Shown here: positions 40,376-52,410 of the stretch, piece after piece
Numbering within the stretch: the stretch's first letter is position 1
How the letters are laid out: each line of letters starts with the position of its first letter
NCBI GenBank assembly: GCA_039621445.1
Contig: CP154956.1
Span: 92,816,648-92,880,647 of the forward strand
Direction: 5' to 3'
DNA: 64,000 bases
Source: Euglena gracilis
Taxonomy: Eukaryota > Euglenida > Euglenophyceae > Euglenales
Notes under the pieces: model-generated
What the model was told of the DNA's origin: nothing
Seen by the model: only the letters and a program-made list of their open reading frames with translations
Databases searched by the model: none
Position numbers and translations under genes: made by a program

Positions 40376-41419
40376 ATACACAACACCTATATATATATTA
40401 TATATAATATATATATATATAATATATATAACATAAATATTTTGCATCATATATAAATATGCATATATATATATCTATCAAATATATGTATATAAGATAA
40501 ATATATACAACATATATAATAACACATGTATAATAGACATATGTATAATATAAAAATATACAATACGTATGTTTTTTTTTAAAAAAAAACCCTCCAAAGT
40601 TAGATATTGGGGCAAACCCGAATATGTGCTCTGTTTGCATTTCAAGTGACGCTTTGGGGCATGAGGAGTGAGGATTTTTCCGGGGTTTCGAGCGAGCGAT
40701 TGCAAGGTGAGGTTCCCGCTGTGACCTTGATTTTAACCTTCGACCAGAACTCAACAGTTCCGAGGAGGTTTCGAGGGTGTGGTCAGGAGTTTTTAAAGGG
40801 TGCACCCTGGGTGGGGGGGGGGCAGGGGTGGTCGGTTCGCCAGTTTGGGGGGGGGGAGGATAGGGGCCGGACTGATGGTCCCCTGCCAGAGGCGGGGTTT
40901 TGCTTATTTTTGGGTTATTTGTTGGCGTGAAGCGCCAAATAAAATTTGGACCCAAAAATCGACCCCAAAAAGTGGGTCCCTGGTTCCCCCCCCTCCCCTC
41001 TGGGGAAGGGGTTACCCAGGGGGGACACAAACAGATTTTTTGCTTTTTTTTGTGTGTTTTTGCATTTTGGAAAAAAACGCATGGTTTTGCTTTTTTTGTG
41101 TTTTGCGTTCCTGACGATTTTTGGATTTCTTCCTGAGAAATTATTTGGGCTTAAGATAATTGTGTTTATTTGTGTTTATTTGCGTTTATGTCTGCGTTTA
41201 TTTCTTTATTTGCGTTTATTTGCGTCGCGTTTTTCGAGTCCATTTTGCGTTCCCTCCTCCACCTGGGTTACCCCCTGGGTGGTTTGGGGGACCCCCTGGT
41301 CAAAACAAACCCTGGGTGCGGGTGTGTCCTGTGAAAAAATTCCCCGCACAAGACTTTTTTTGATAAAAAATTGCCACATGTACGATCAAAAAGCGTATTG
41401 CTGGTGGTGTGTCTCATCA

Positions 41420-41563
41420 GAATTTGCTCGCGTTGGAATTACGTCTGCCGATGTCCCCACGCCGATGCAGATGGCCTCTGGCGAGCAGGTTCCAGGCTCG
41501 TGGCAGTCCCTCCACCCTTCCTCATCACCCTCGACGCCCGCCGTTGTCGCATTGCCGTCTGAG
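41420..41563 (+). CDS. Candidate exon, unrecognised
   Basis: Open frame WNYVCRCPHADADGLWRAGS, then RLVAVPPPFLITLDARRCRI-AV-stop, with high GC3 in the second half. Two other frames are also partly open, so the call is weak. Confidence 0.25.
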
Positions 41564-42199
41564 CGCAATTGCCGACTCTGTCACTGCCACAGGAAAGACC
41601 TGCCAGCTCCGGTGATTTTTGCTTTTTTATTCGCGTTTTATGTTTTATTTACATTTCATTTATTCGTGTTTTTTGCGATATTTGTGTTTACGTTTTTTCC
41701 CTGTGTAGTGTACGGTTGCGCCCACCCAGAAGTCACAGCGTTAAAGCACAGGGAAAATGCCGCCTCAGGATTCCAGGGTGCACACCAGTCTCCTCATATT
41801 TTGCACAAGTCGCCTTTCTATTGGCGAGGCTGGTGTTTGCTTGACCAGTAAGCAAAGTCCAGATGGAAAAAGTTCTGTGTAAGAAAGATTGTACCACCCC
41901 TGAAAATGCTGAGAAAGGTCGCTTAAAATCCACAGGAAAAAAAATGATGAAAAAAGTTGTGGAACCATTTTCCTGACAATCCATAACAGCTCAAGAAGAT
42001 TCTAAAATGATGTTTGTCTTTTGCTGACTTTCAATGGATTATGGATGAGATTTTGCACACAGTATTTCAACCACACCATTTCTTCCCTTCCTAGTGTTTC
42101 CCCTTGTAGTTGTGAAAAATGACGCGCTTTGGGTTGGAAGCCTCCACTGGGAACATTATTTGGAACCAAAAATTTCGGTAACGCTCTTGAAACAATTGA

Positions 42200-42452
42200 C
42201 CACCCAAACTAACCCCCCCCCCCCAAATAACCTGGCGGGGGGCCCTTGCTCCTGGCGGGGGGCCCTTGCTCCTGGCAGTGGCCGAATACTTTGGCATGGG
42301 GAGGGGCAAGAAAGATGGTTCCAGTAATTTGGCACCCCCCATTTGAGGCAATGTTCCTTTACGGCATTTAAAATACGGTCCAAATAACCTTGCAGGGGGG
42401 CAGGGCCAAAAGTTGGTTCCAATAACCTGGCACCCTGCCAGGTTATTAGGGG
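42200..42452. repeat. AATAACCTGGC inverted-repeat element (copy 1)
   Basis: Starts CCCCAAATAACCTGGCGGG and ends CCTGCCAGGTTATTAGGGG, with internal TGGTTCCA(A/G)TAA modules. Copy 2 at 60352-60590 has the same arrangement. Confidence 0.6.
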
Positions 42453-44343
42453 GGTCTAAGAACTGGTGTGGGATTTTCAGCGGTTATGCTCAGTCTGTGA
42501 GCATTTGCTGCACGCCGCAGTGCTTGCGGCCTGAGCATATTCACCCTGCCTATTTTTTTGGTTGTTGCTAAGAATTGCGGTTCATCCCCAGGGCAAACAA
42601 AACAAAAAAAGCCCCCTTTTTCAGGATCTCACACGGTTTTGGGGAGGTCCATTTTTTGTTATTTTTCTTTAGAATCGGCAAGGGGTCACTACCCCCCACC
42701 TCTGGGGTGGGTGGGGGGTAGTGGTGAATTGGGTGGGGGGTAGTGGTGAATTGGGTGGGGGGGTAGTGGTGAATCTCCTCCTTCTGTCTTTTTAGGGGCA
42801 GCTGTTGCAACCAGTGGTCCTGCTGGTCACAAGCAGGACCCCCCCCCCCGTGTTTTCCTCCACTAAAATCCAAAAAAAGCCGAACCTCTGCTGAATACAA
42901 CTCCCAGAAAGTTTTTAAATTCTTGATTTCATTCCTGTCCTGTTATTTTTATCAATAATGCACATAAATCATAATAGTATAAGGATCGTGGAAACTTTAA
43001 GAGAGTCCACAGAAGAGCTCCACCAGAACATGAAAAGAATTTTTTTTGTGTACTGGCAACCAAGTGCTTGGGAACATTTCTTTTGCACAAGACACTTTCT
43101 TTCCCGTCCCATGTTCGCACCCCAGTTAGCTCACATCGGCTCACCGCCAATCCATATTCGGACACCCCCCACGGGACATGAGTTCCGTTCCGGGTTAGGT
43201 TGTGATGTTCGATCGGAGAACGCCGTTTGCCTGGACATCCCCACCCCCCCCCCTCGCCCATTGCCCCCCCCACCCCCAAACAACAACAACACATCCCAAA
43301 TAATGACTGCCAAAAACACCCCCCACCGGGCAGGGAATTTTTTAAGCCACCCCCCACCTAACCCCCCGGGGGGCCAGCCAGCCAGCACCTTTTTTCCCGC
43401 CAGCAGTCGGGTGTCGAGTGGAAATAAAGTGTTTGCAGCCCGGCAAAGCCGGGCTGGACCGAAAATATTTTTGGTGCAAAGTGCCGATATTTTTTCAAAG
43501 GGGTTCAAAAAATGGCCAAAGATGGCTTTTTCCGGTGTTTTTGAGTTTTCGCCCATGGTTCGGGCCGGAAAAAACACAACCCAGCTGGATTTGGAGTTTT
43601 TTCCTGTATTTGGGTGCCAGCCTATCCAGCCCAGCAGCCGGTTGGGCCCAACCTCTTTCGGATCCTCTTAGGGATCCAGCTAGCATTTTTCAGCTGGCTG
43701 ACTGGACCGCCCCCCCCACCCTGGGGGGTCCTCAAGAAGTTCCCTGCCACCAGTCCGACTCAGTCGTCCAAATACTAATCTTCCTGCTGCACTGAAGGAA
43801 AGGAAGCCACTCAGTTAGTAACGTTCTCTAAAGATTTCTGAAGGGATGCAAACACGGTGTTCTCCATTCTGTGAGTAGTTTTCAAACAGTGCTGTTGCAC
43901 TGTTCAGGGTTTGAATTACAGCCTGGCAACCAACTCAGCACAAGCTCAACTCAAACCAATTCAATTTGATGATGTGTGGCATGTGTCTGTGCGCGTGCGT
44001 GCGAGTATGTGTGCAGGCCAGTGGAACTGTTTGTGCAGCCCCTGAAATGAATGCCGAAAAAGGAGGAAACCTCGGACACCCCCCGATGATGCTTTTCTAA
44101 TTTTTTTGACGTTTTCGAAGTAATTGGATGATGAATCATCTGCAGCTGAGACCTCGGGGGTCTGAAGAGGTGGAGGGCTTTCCTACAAGTGTCTGGGACA
44201 GTTGGCTGCAGGGATGCACACACTGCCTGTGTCGTCACATATACACATACGCACAGCATGCCAGCAGCGGAATTCTGGAATTTAAGGGTTCCAGAATGTA
44301 CATTCATGTGGGAGATCGCACGTCTGCAGTTTTTTCTTGTGAA

Positions 44344-44600
44344 ACCTCCGGATGCACATCTCCAAGACCCAGTAAAAAAAGAGCGCCTGGACACCCCTGC
44401 AAGCGCTCCTCAAGGTATTAAGCGAGCGGTGGTTTTGGGTGGGGGTCCGACCCCCCCCCCTCCCCGCTCATTTGATACCCTGGCTCCTGGTGCTGAAGAC
44501 TGGAATCCCAGAAGAAAACCATTTTCTGGTCCTGAATTTGGGCCTGCTAATCCCCCCCCCTGGGTGCTGCCTGCCCGGAACCCCAGACCCCCCTTCCTCT
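44344..44600 (+). CDS. Candidate exon pair split by a 78-bp intron-like element
   Basis: PPDAHLQDPVKKERLDTPAS-AP (to 44410) continues as GAEDWNPRRKPFSGPEFGPA-NPPP (from 44489) if 44411-44488 is removed; GCTCCT occurs in phase at 44405 and 44483. GC3 is not high and no family is recognised. The frame is also open through the element, so splicing is not required. Confidence 0.3.
44411..44482 (+). mobile_element. 72-bp minimal CAGGGTATTAAGT-family element
   Basis: Starts CAAGGTATTAAGCGAGC and ends GCTCATTTGATACCCTG with only a G-rich/C-rich centre between. Flanking direct repeat GCTCCT (44405-44410 and 44483-44488). Confidence 0.65.
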
Positions 44601-44609
44601 CCCTTTGCC

Positions 44610-44913
44610 CAGGGTGGTCCTTAAGGGACAGGAAAGTTGTTTTATTTTCTTAAGGACCGCCCCCCTTTCGGCCAAAGGGCCAACCAAGGGCCGGACTGGA
44701 CTTGAACGGGGTCCATAATTAAAAAGTCCAAAAAAAAACATTTTTGATGATTTGGGTGGATGGGCGATGGTCCAAGGATGCCAAGGATCAGTTTTTTCTC
44801 CCTGATGTCGACCTGTTGTCGCTTAAGAATGCCAAAAATTTCTTTGCCCATTTTCCTGTATATTTTCATTGAGTGTGCCGGGACAGCGGAGTTTTTTTTT
44901 TCCTTAAGGACCG
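44610..44913. mobile_element. GGGCGGTCCTTAAGG-family element
   Basis: Starts CAGGGTGGTCCTTAAGGGAC and ends TCCTTAAGGACCG. CCTTTGCC (44602-44609) and CTTTTGCC (44914-44921) match 7 of 8. Near-identical body to 28594-28905. Confidence 0.7.
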
Positions 44914-45028
44914 CTTTTGCCCCTGTCCACCATCGTTTGCCGTCGCAAGCTGTGGGCCGGTGATGGCAGCCGGTGTCGCCAGACCCCGGAATGAGGGGTT
45001 GCCAGCCCAGCAGTTGGATAGTCCACAG

Positions 45029-48000
45029 TGCCGGCCGCTTGCTGAGCGGTTGCTCCGCCACGCGCTGCTGAGCGGTTGCTCCTTCGCCGGTGGCGTTCCC
45101 GCCAAGCGCACCGCGCCCGGCCGGGCTCCTGCTCAGGTGGCGAGCGTTGGGTGTGGCGGTGACGATTTTTATTCTTTGTTTTATTCATCATTATTTGTTT
45201 TTATTATTTATTATATTATAAATTTCATATCGAAAATTATTTGTGATAATATATATGTTTATAATGCATGTAAAAAATATTATAATAGAATGGAACAGAA
45301 GGGAATAGAATACAACGTGATACAGCACAATACAGTACAATGCAATGCAATACAATACAATGCAATACAATGCAATACAATACAATACACTACACTACAC
45401 TGCACTACAATACAATGCAATGAAAATACAATACAATACAATACAATACAATACAATACAATACAATACAATACAATACAATACAATACAATACAATACA
45501 ATACAATACAATACAATACAATACAATACAATACAATACAATACACTACAATGTAATGCAATGCAGTACAATACAATACAATATAATATGACATGATATG
45601 ATATAATGTAATCTAATCTAATCTAATATAATATGATATGATATGAATGATATGATATTTAAAAATGTTAGTATAGTGTGATGTTGATGTTGATGTTGAT
45701 GACGATGACGGTGGTGGTGGTGGTGGTGGTGGTGGTGGTGGTGGTGGTGGTGGTGGTGGTGGTGGTGGTGGTGGTGGTGGTGGTGGTGGTGGTGGTGGTG
45801 GTGGTGGTGGTAGTGGTGGTGGTGGTGGTATTAATACCAATAATTATAATAATACTAATACTAATAATACTATGTAGGAGCCAAAATAGTGCCAAAACCC
45901 CCTTTTGGGGTCATTTTTTGTACTTTCTTCTGGAATTTACCATTTTTTAGAGGTTAGATGATCCAGAAAAATCGATTTTTTTCGTAATTCGTTGTAAGAA
46001 ATTGTGATTTTACCTACATTTTCAGGTCAAAATCCGGGCCTTTGGCCCGAAACCGGGGGGGGGGGTATTATTTTGGTCGCCGAAGTCAGACCCCGAGGGG
46101 GGTATTATTTTTGGGGGGGGTATTATTTGGGGGGAGGGTTTATTATATTATGTTATATTTTTTATATTATTTTATATTGCATTGTATTGTGTTGTTTTGC
46201 ATTGCATTGCATTGTATTGTATTGTATTGTATTGTATTGTATTATGTTATATTATATTATATTATATTATATTATATTATATTATATTATATTATATTAT
46301 ATTATATTATATTATATTATATTATATTATATTATATTTTCTTATAACATATAATATTATATGTTGCACATTTTATATGCACATTTATTTATAGGTATAT
46401 ATATATATATGTGTATATTTTTTTGAAAATGGAAAAACAAAATCATTTTTATTTTATTGTATTTTCGATTTGATATTTTCGATTCTGCACTTTTCCGCCA
46501 CACCCCCTTCATCTGTGCCATTTTGTATGCCCCCTTTGTGGTCGGTACAGTCGCCATGCAGGGCAGTGGCAGACACTCCGTTGCACATACACAGAGGCGG
46601 GCTCCATTTGAGCCATTTGCTTTGTTGACCGCTGGAGAACCCCTCAGCGCTTGCGCTGGAGAACCCCTCAGCGCTTGTACCCAGACGTGCCGTCCGGGGG
46701 GGAGGGGTCCAGAAAATCATTATCGGCAGGGTTTTTCACCGGTTCGTGCCACGAACAATCACGAACAATCACGAACCAGCACGAACTTGGGACGTTGGCA
46801 AAATCACGAACAATCACGAACCGGATTTTTTTCGTCACCTTTGAAGAAATGTCTTTTTCTGAGAATGACGGCGTTGTTGTCCAAGATGAATCACCTATTT
46901 CACCAAGGAAAACGTAAAACCGGACGTTTTTTTGGAAGTACGAACAATCACGAATAATCACGAACAATCACGAACAATCACGAACCGGATTTCAGGCTTC
47001 CTAGCACGAACCGGTGGTAAACCCTGTTATCGGCCATGTTCAGACATTGGTCAACCAAAGAGAGAAGATCATGGAAGAGAGGTGGCAAAATGACTCTTCA
47101 AAAGCGTGCTGCCAAGGTGTCATACCTGTCTTCTTTCTTTTGATCCCCCCCCCTTTTTGTCACCTTTTTCAGTTTGGAGTGATGGAAAGTGAGAGGTTTG
47201 GAAATGTGGTACAGTGTTTGCCATATTTCAGTGCACTGGGCCAAGAAGACATATGCAAAGCAACATATTTCATCCTGGTACCGACACGTTAGCCATTTTG
47301 GTGTTCTTTGGACTCGGGGGGGGGGGGCAATTAAATTTCAGCCTCTGGGAACCGTCTTGTGTGTCGTCATAGAGATTTGTCCTCCATTTTTGTACTTGCC
47401 ATATTGTCAGCAAGATGTTTATTGGGGGCAGATAAACAATTTCTTTCCCCATGGATAAACAATGCTTTCCCCATTGACCTGAATATTTAGATTAAAAGAG
47501 GTACAAGAAGCGCTCTACCCCCCCCCCCCCCCCAGGTCAAAGGTGGGTCCTCTTTGGCTTAAGCCACGGCCTGATGCACACTACAGAATGCTATGGGTGG
47601 GCCCTCCCTCCCTCCTTACATGCAAATGTGGCCCCCCTAAAGTTGGCCTTCGGCCTTCATTTGTGATCTTGCCCCCCCCCCATTTTAAAGGCTTTGGCGT
47701 ATTTATTTATGTATTTTTTGCGCACCGGCCTAAACTTCAATCATGGCCTGCGCCAAAAGCCCGGGGGGGGGGGGGACCCAGTGGATCCAATTTGAAGATT
47801 CGACAGCAAAAGGATAGGGAACATCTTCTAACGGTCCGACTGATAAAGCTCATCATCGAGTTGCCCACGTTTGCCACCCGCCCTAAGGGATTGTCCTGGG
47901 GACGTTGTTGTCGAAGTTGCTGAATTTTTTTGGATCTCCGGCATGTTTGGTGCCATCTGTGGCTGATCTTTCTCCAGCATCCACATCAAAACCACAGCAA

Positions 48001-50759
48001 GCATTATCAACTTCCACAGAAAAAGCATGATTATGCCACCCCCCAACAGGAGGGGGCGTGGCATCGATTTATGTGCAGGGAATTGGGCAGAGACTTGCTT
48101 CATTGGACCGAGGGCGGTCCTAAAGCAAGGGGGAAGGAAACTCTGCTGTCGCAGCACATTCAACTACCCCCCCCCCCTATGTCCAACGACCCCCTATGTC
48201 CAATGACCACCCCCCCGGTCAGAGGACACCTTTTCGGAGGTTTGACCAAATTTTTTCGTCCCGGGCGAAGCGCCGTGACGAAAAAATTTGTCCAAAAATT
48301 GGCCAAAAATTTGGCCAATTTTTGACACTTTTTGGACAAATTTCTCAAAATTGACCACAATTTTCGGCGCCAAGCGCCGGCAGGGAAAATTTGGGTAATT
48401 TTGGGTGGGTAGGGACCCGGGTACGCCCCAACTTTCTTTGACCCCATGTCCAACGACCCCCCCCCCGGTCAGAGGACACCTTTTTGGTCACTACCCTATG
48501 TCCAACGACCACCCCCCCGGTCAGAGGACAGAGGTTACCGGTCATTGGACATAGGGGGGGGGGTAAAAGTCAACAGGAAAAAATGGCGAAAAACTCGAAG
48601 TTTTCGGCCACACCAGATCGACGACGAGAAAACCCGACTTCCGGCATCCTTGGACCACCGACTAATTTGAGTCCTGGACGCGTCCTTGGCCGGACGTTTG
48701 CCTAAGCGCGGTGGAAGAGAAAAACTCCTGTCACTCTTTCATTTCATGTTCAGGGATAACCCCCCCCCCTAATAAGTGCACGGGTGCGCGCATTTTAAGG
48801 ACGTAGTTTCGGACCCCAAGGGGTGTGCACTTATTAGGGCAGTGCGCACTTTTTAGGACAAAGCCGAAAATACTCATGTTTCCCCCACTCTTTTTCAACT
48901 TTCCCCCTATTTTGCGATTTCAAGCAATGAGTCAAGTGATTATGTGTCAAATTTGGACTTGGGGGATAGAAATAGTTGGTCTGAGAAGGACAATTCTGAG
49001 AATTGTGTGTGTGTGTTCCGACCTGAGATGTAACGGTAATTTCTCCTTTGGGGGGGGGTGCGCACTTTTTAGGGAGGTAGTTTCGGACCCCTGGGGGGTG
49101 CACTTATTAGGGCACTGCGCACAATTAGGGCACTGCGCACTTATTAGGGGGGGGGTTTACTGATGCAGGCACCTGCCGTCCACTTCTCATTTTCGCCCTC
49201 TGGTTGGCTGTGGTCTGCCGCGTTTGCCACCTGACGTCATCTTTGGCAACTTTTTCGAAGAAGGGAAAGCACGTGGATTTTGACAGCAGACCAGTGAAAT
49301 GAGGAACTCTCGCGATTTCTCAATGCCAATAAAGGCTTGTGCTGTGCAGGTGAAACACAAAATTTCTCGTAGGGGGCCCGCGGGCCAAACAGACCAAAAA
49401 AAAATTAACGGCCCGCGGTTCAAACGGGCAAAAAAACCGGCCCAGGCCAAACGGGCCAAATAATGGCCCGCAGGCCAAATAGAACATTTCGCACCACCGG
49501 AACGTTTTCACCCGTCGCCTGCAGATAGTACTCACTGGCCTCGATTTGCGCAATGGAATCACCACGGAACACTTGACCACTGTCGTTGCCAGGGCCAGAG
49601 TCCGGTTGGCTGGTGGGCTGAATTGCAACTGGTTACACAATCTCCCAAATGACAGCCGACTGTGCATTTCATCGGCCGACAATTCTTGTCAGCCGACTGT
49701 TTGAGTTGGGCGATTGAATGAGAAGCTCTCTTTCTCCGCCCCCTCTTTGAATGGCCCAGTGGGGGTCTCATTTGGGGGGGTTGACTTGTTTTGCTCGTGC
49801 CCCTCATCAGGACGTGTTTGCTGGGCCTAGGGCAGGGCCAGGGCAGGGGAATTTGTAAGCCCGAGGGGCACCCTACCCCAGGGGTCAAGCCAGCCAGCAC
49901 CTTTTTCCACCTGTTTCCAGCCAGCAGCTGCCGAGCTGCCAACCTTGGGGGTTTGCTGGAATAAATTTGGTGAGTTCAGCGCAGCTGGGCTGCGCTCAAA
50001 CATTTGCGGCGCACAGCACTCGAAGCTTTGGGTGAAAAGCGGTCAAATTGGTCAGAGACAGTGTCTTTGACGTTTTTGGGGGGAAGGTTACCTCAATAAT
50101 TTCACTGGAAATTTCCCACCCTGCTGGATTTTTGGAGCTTTTCGGACCCATCCTGATCCAGCCTGGAAGCCAGGTGGTCCCCAGTCTCGGGGGGGGGGTC
50201 AAGCTGGTGCCTTTGTTTTCCACTCTTTTTCCAGCTGTCTGGCTCGAACCCCGGCTCCTTAAGGAATCCCCTGACCTGACCTGACCTGGCCTGACCTGAC
50301 CTGGGGTAGCTGGTGAATTTTGGGGAGGAGCAATGATTTCGCACATACCAGACACAACCAGTATGCCAGGTTACAATTACCTGCCCCCCCCCCAGGAAAC
50401 TGTCCTCCCCGGGAAACTGACGCCCAAGCCCCATACTCGCTGACCTGTCACCATAGTGACCTGTCGCCTACCTCTGCATTCGCTGACCTGACAGGTGACA
50501 GTTTCCCGGTGGGGGGGTATGCAAATGATGCCAGCCCACCTTCGACTTATTCGCTTTTGGTGAGTCTGTGTGCCAAACATTAAAAACATGTCCCCAAAAG
50601 TAGGGTAAAAAACCTGGTGTTGTGTTTCCTCCATGCACAGGCCTCGGCTTCCGCTCTTCTCTCGCATTGGAGTGCGCCACGTTCGCCATTCATGCCGGAG
50701 GAGGAGGAGGCGGAAGCGATGGCGCCGGACCGGGGACAGGGTTCGATCTCCAGGATTGA
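45029..50759 (+). CDS. Unrecognised gene, at least three exons
   Basis: Exons 45029-45136, 49525-49612 and 50641-50759 (TGA at 50757) join in frame with canonical GT-AG borders. Exon a: CRPLAERLLRHALLSGCSFA then GGVPAKRTAPGRAPAQ. Exon b: IVLTGLDLRNGITTEHLTTV then VARARVRLA. Exon c: GLGFRSSLALECATFAIHAG, a glycine run, then SDGAGPGTGFDLQD-stop. GC3 is high in a and c. The protein is soluble-looking with a flexible Gly/Ser/Asp tail. I cannot name the family. Upstream exons are not assigned. Candidates at 40220, 41420 and 44344 could belong to it. Confidence 0.5.
45294..45600. repeat. (ATACA)n microsatellite
   Basis: Pentanucleotide tract with diverged edges, in the first intron of the unrecognised gene. 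Confidence 0.95.
45710..45830. repeat. (GGT)n microsatellite
   Basis: About 120 bp of GGT with one TAG interruption. Confidence 0.95.
45878..46142. mobile_element. TATTATTTGGGG-ended element (copy 2)
   Basis: Text from CCAAAATAGTGCCAAAACCCC through CAGGTCAAAATCCGGGCC to GGTATTATTTGGGGGGAGGG matches 39546-39787 in order. Internal poly-G blocks differ in length. Confidence 0.65.
46145..46345. repeat. (TATTA)n / (TTGTA)n microsatellite
   Basis: Pentanucleotide tracts of ATTGT then ATTAT types. Confidence 0.9.
46727..47026. mobile_element. 300-bp TIR element built from CACGAACAAT repeats
   Basis: Starts CAGGGTTTTTCACCGGTTCG and ends CGAACCGGTGGTAAACCCTG. TTATCGG is repeated at both flanks (46720-46726 and 47027-47033). 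Inside are about nine CACGAACAAT/CACGAACC units in two blocks. No ORF. Confidence 0.75.
48166..48563. mobile_element. TIR element with poly-C/poly-G ends (copy 2)
   Basis: Same structure as 31045-31414: CCCCTATGTCCAACGACC...GGTCATTGGACATAGGGG, with GGAGGTTTGACCAAATTTTT and a GGCGCCAAGCGCC hairpin. The flanks read TA-poly(C) and poly(G)-TA. Confidence 0.75.
48764..49157 (-). repeat. Dispersed element (copy 2, inverted relative to 29112-29600)
   Basis: CCCCTAATAAGTGCAC at the left and GTGCACTTATTAGGGC modules; TCGGACC, GAAATAGTTGGTCTGAGAAG and GTAATTTCTCCTTTGGG are the reverse complement of the 29112-29600 text. Confidence 0.7.
49525..49612 (+). CDS. Unrecognised gene, middle exon
   Basis: Acceptor CGCCTGCAG|ATA; encodes IVLTGLDLRNGITTEHLTTV then VARARVRLA; donor GT at 49613 (CTG|GTGGGC), phase 1. 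The frame stays open past the donor to a TGA near 49702, so the exon could instead be terminal. Confidence 0.5.
50385..50520. repeat. GGGAAACTG...CAGTTTCCC palindromic repeat
   Basis: Poly-C, GGAAACTGTC, then ACTCGCTGACCTGTCACC / GTGACCTGTCGCC units, then GACAGGTGACAGTTTCCC and poly-G. Related ends occur at 3778, 9380, 10810 and 19925. Confidence 0.6.
50641..50759 (+). CDS. Unrecognised gene, terminal exon
   Basis: Acceptor CATGCACAG|GC; GLGFRSSLALECATFAIHAG, polyglycine, SDGAGPGTGFDLQD-stop. A second frame (ASASALLSHWSAPRSPF...) is also open to a TAA near 50788; phase agreement with 49612 favours the first. Confidence 0.5.
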
Positions 50760-50936
50760 CAAGAATTATGATGGACAAGAATTACAGTAAAAAAGAAAAG
50801 TATGGAAATAAATATTTGGTGAAATGGATTTTGGAGAATAATTGTTGGCAAAATTCGGTATTCAACCGGATTTTACCAATTTTCTGCCACATGTCGAGTT
50901 GTTTTGCCCATACCTTTGATTGAGGAAATTAAACAA

Positions 50937-52083
50937 CTTAGGCGGCCAAACTCGCACTTAAGGTTTTGATTTTTAGCTTGCGCTTTGGCGCAAATTTCCG
51001 ATCTTTTTGAGACCCGGCGGTGAAACCCACCCTTTTGACCCTCTGGTTCCGCGGAGACCCTCCACAGTGGCGTCTGCATCTTGCCGATGTTGGGACCCAG
51101 GGAACAGACCCAATTTTGGTGTTTTTTTCGGCCTGTGCACCATTTTGAAAAAGGTGCAAAACCCTGGGTTTGAACGCCGGGACACGTGATTTTTCCCAAA
51201 AAAGGGCCAAAACCCCCGTTGCGAGTCCCTCGTTTTTGAAGCCTTGACTGTGTTCCCCAGATGGCGCTGCACAGGGTGGGTGTAATTTGGCCCTTTTTGT
51301 TTTTAGGCTCTGTGATATGCGTCTGAAGAGTTGCCTGCTTGAGGCGTCCAGAGGGTGGAGTCTACGCACACGTTATGAAAAGTTGGAAAAAACGGCATGT
51401 CACAGAGTTGTGATTCCTGGGTGCTTGGGGCGCGAGGAGCGGTACAGCGGCAACCACCCAGGTGGGGGGGGGTTGAGGGGATTGAGGGCAAGCCCAGGGA
51501 CCTGTCCCAACGTCTGGCGAGCAACTCCAGGCCCCATACTGCCGGGCATAGAAGGCAATGGTTATGGACATTGCGCTTAAGCGCAAACAGTTTCACATTG
51601 CGCTTAAGCGCAATGTAAATAGGTTGTGCTTAAGCGCAATGGTTGACAGAAGCCCCTGAGCTCATGGGATCCCTCTGATGTGTTACGGTGTGTCGGGGGC
51701 CCCTCTCTGCACGGCCAGTGTGGGGGTTTGGTGAGGAAATACATTGCGCCACACCCACATGTTGAATTGCAAAAAAGTAAAAAAAAATTGCGCCAAAGCG
51801 CAAAGCGTTTTATTTTTTATAATGAAAGAAATTTGCGCCAAAGCGCAAATGCGCAATGGAGTTCCCTCGTTTCCTCTCGGCACCCGGGAGCGCTGTGCCT
51901 GTAGACCATGGAGTTCCAAGTCGTTGCTTTCGTCCCCAGGCCCTGGGGTGCAGGGAGACACTATTTTCAGACTGTCCTGAGTCTCAGGCCACGGTGTTCG
52001 AAAACAGAAAAAAATTTTGGATTTGCGCGTCGGCGCAAATTTACGTGCACTTTCAAAGCTAAGTGCGAGTTAGGCCGCCTAAG
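50937..52083. mobile_element. 1.15-kb TIR element with TGCGC-N4-GCGCA hairpins
   Basis: Starts CTTAGGCGGCCAAACTCGCA and ends TGCGAGTTAGGCCGCCTAAG (23 of 24 inverted bases agree). Inside are TGCGC-N4-GCGCA palindromes near 50978, 51576, 51597, 51788, 51832 and 52022. AACAA flanks both ends; no clear 8-bp duplication. Confidence 0.7.
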
Positions 52084-52299
52084 AACAAATTCCTCGCTAT
52101 TTTGCCTCAAAAGTACCATCAATGGTCAATGGTTGCCAACAATTATGCAAGTTCTGTCATTTTTGGGCATTTCAGACCATTTCCCAGCCATTTTTTTGTC
52201 GTTTTGAGTGGATTCTTCGGAAGAGGGTGTGGGAAGCCGACACTGTTCGAAATTTGTGCAAAAATGTTTTTGGTGAAATGTGCCCCAACCCCACCCGGT

Positions 52300-52410
52300 A
52301 TGCCAAACCCTGACGTGAAGGTGTACCTTCACGTGTACCACCTCATCGTGGCGGAGAACAAGAGGAAGGGGCTGCCCATTGAGGTCAGAGAGCGACTGGC
52401 CCCGGACACG
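52300..52410 (+). CDS. PPPDE gene exon 1 (start)
   Basis: ATG at 52300; VKVYLHVYHL is the first PPPDE strand ('V.L.VYDL'), then AENKRKGLPIEVRERLAPDT. The frame is open upstream, so the ATG choice rests on family length. GT donor at 52411, phase 0. Confidence 0.7.
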
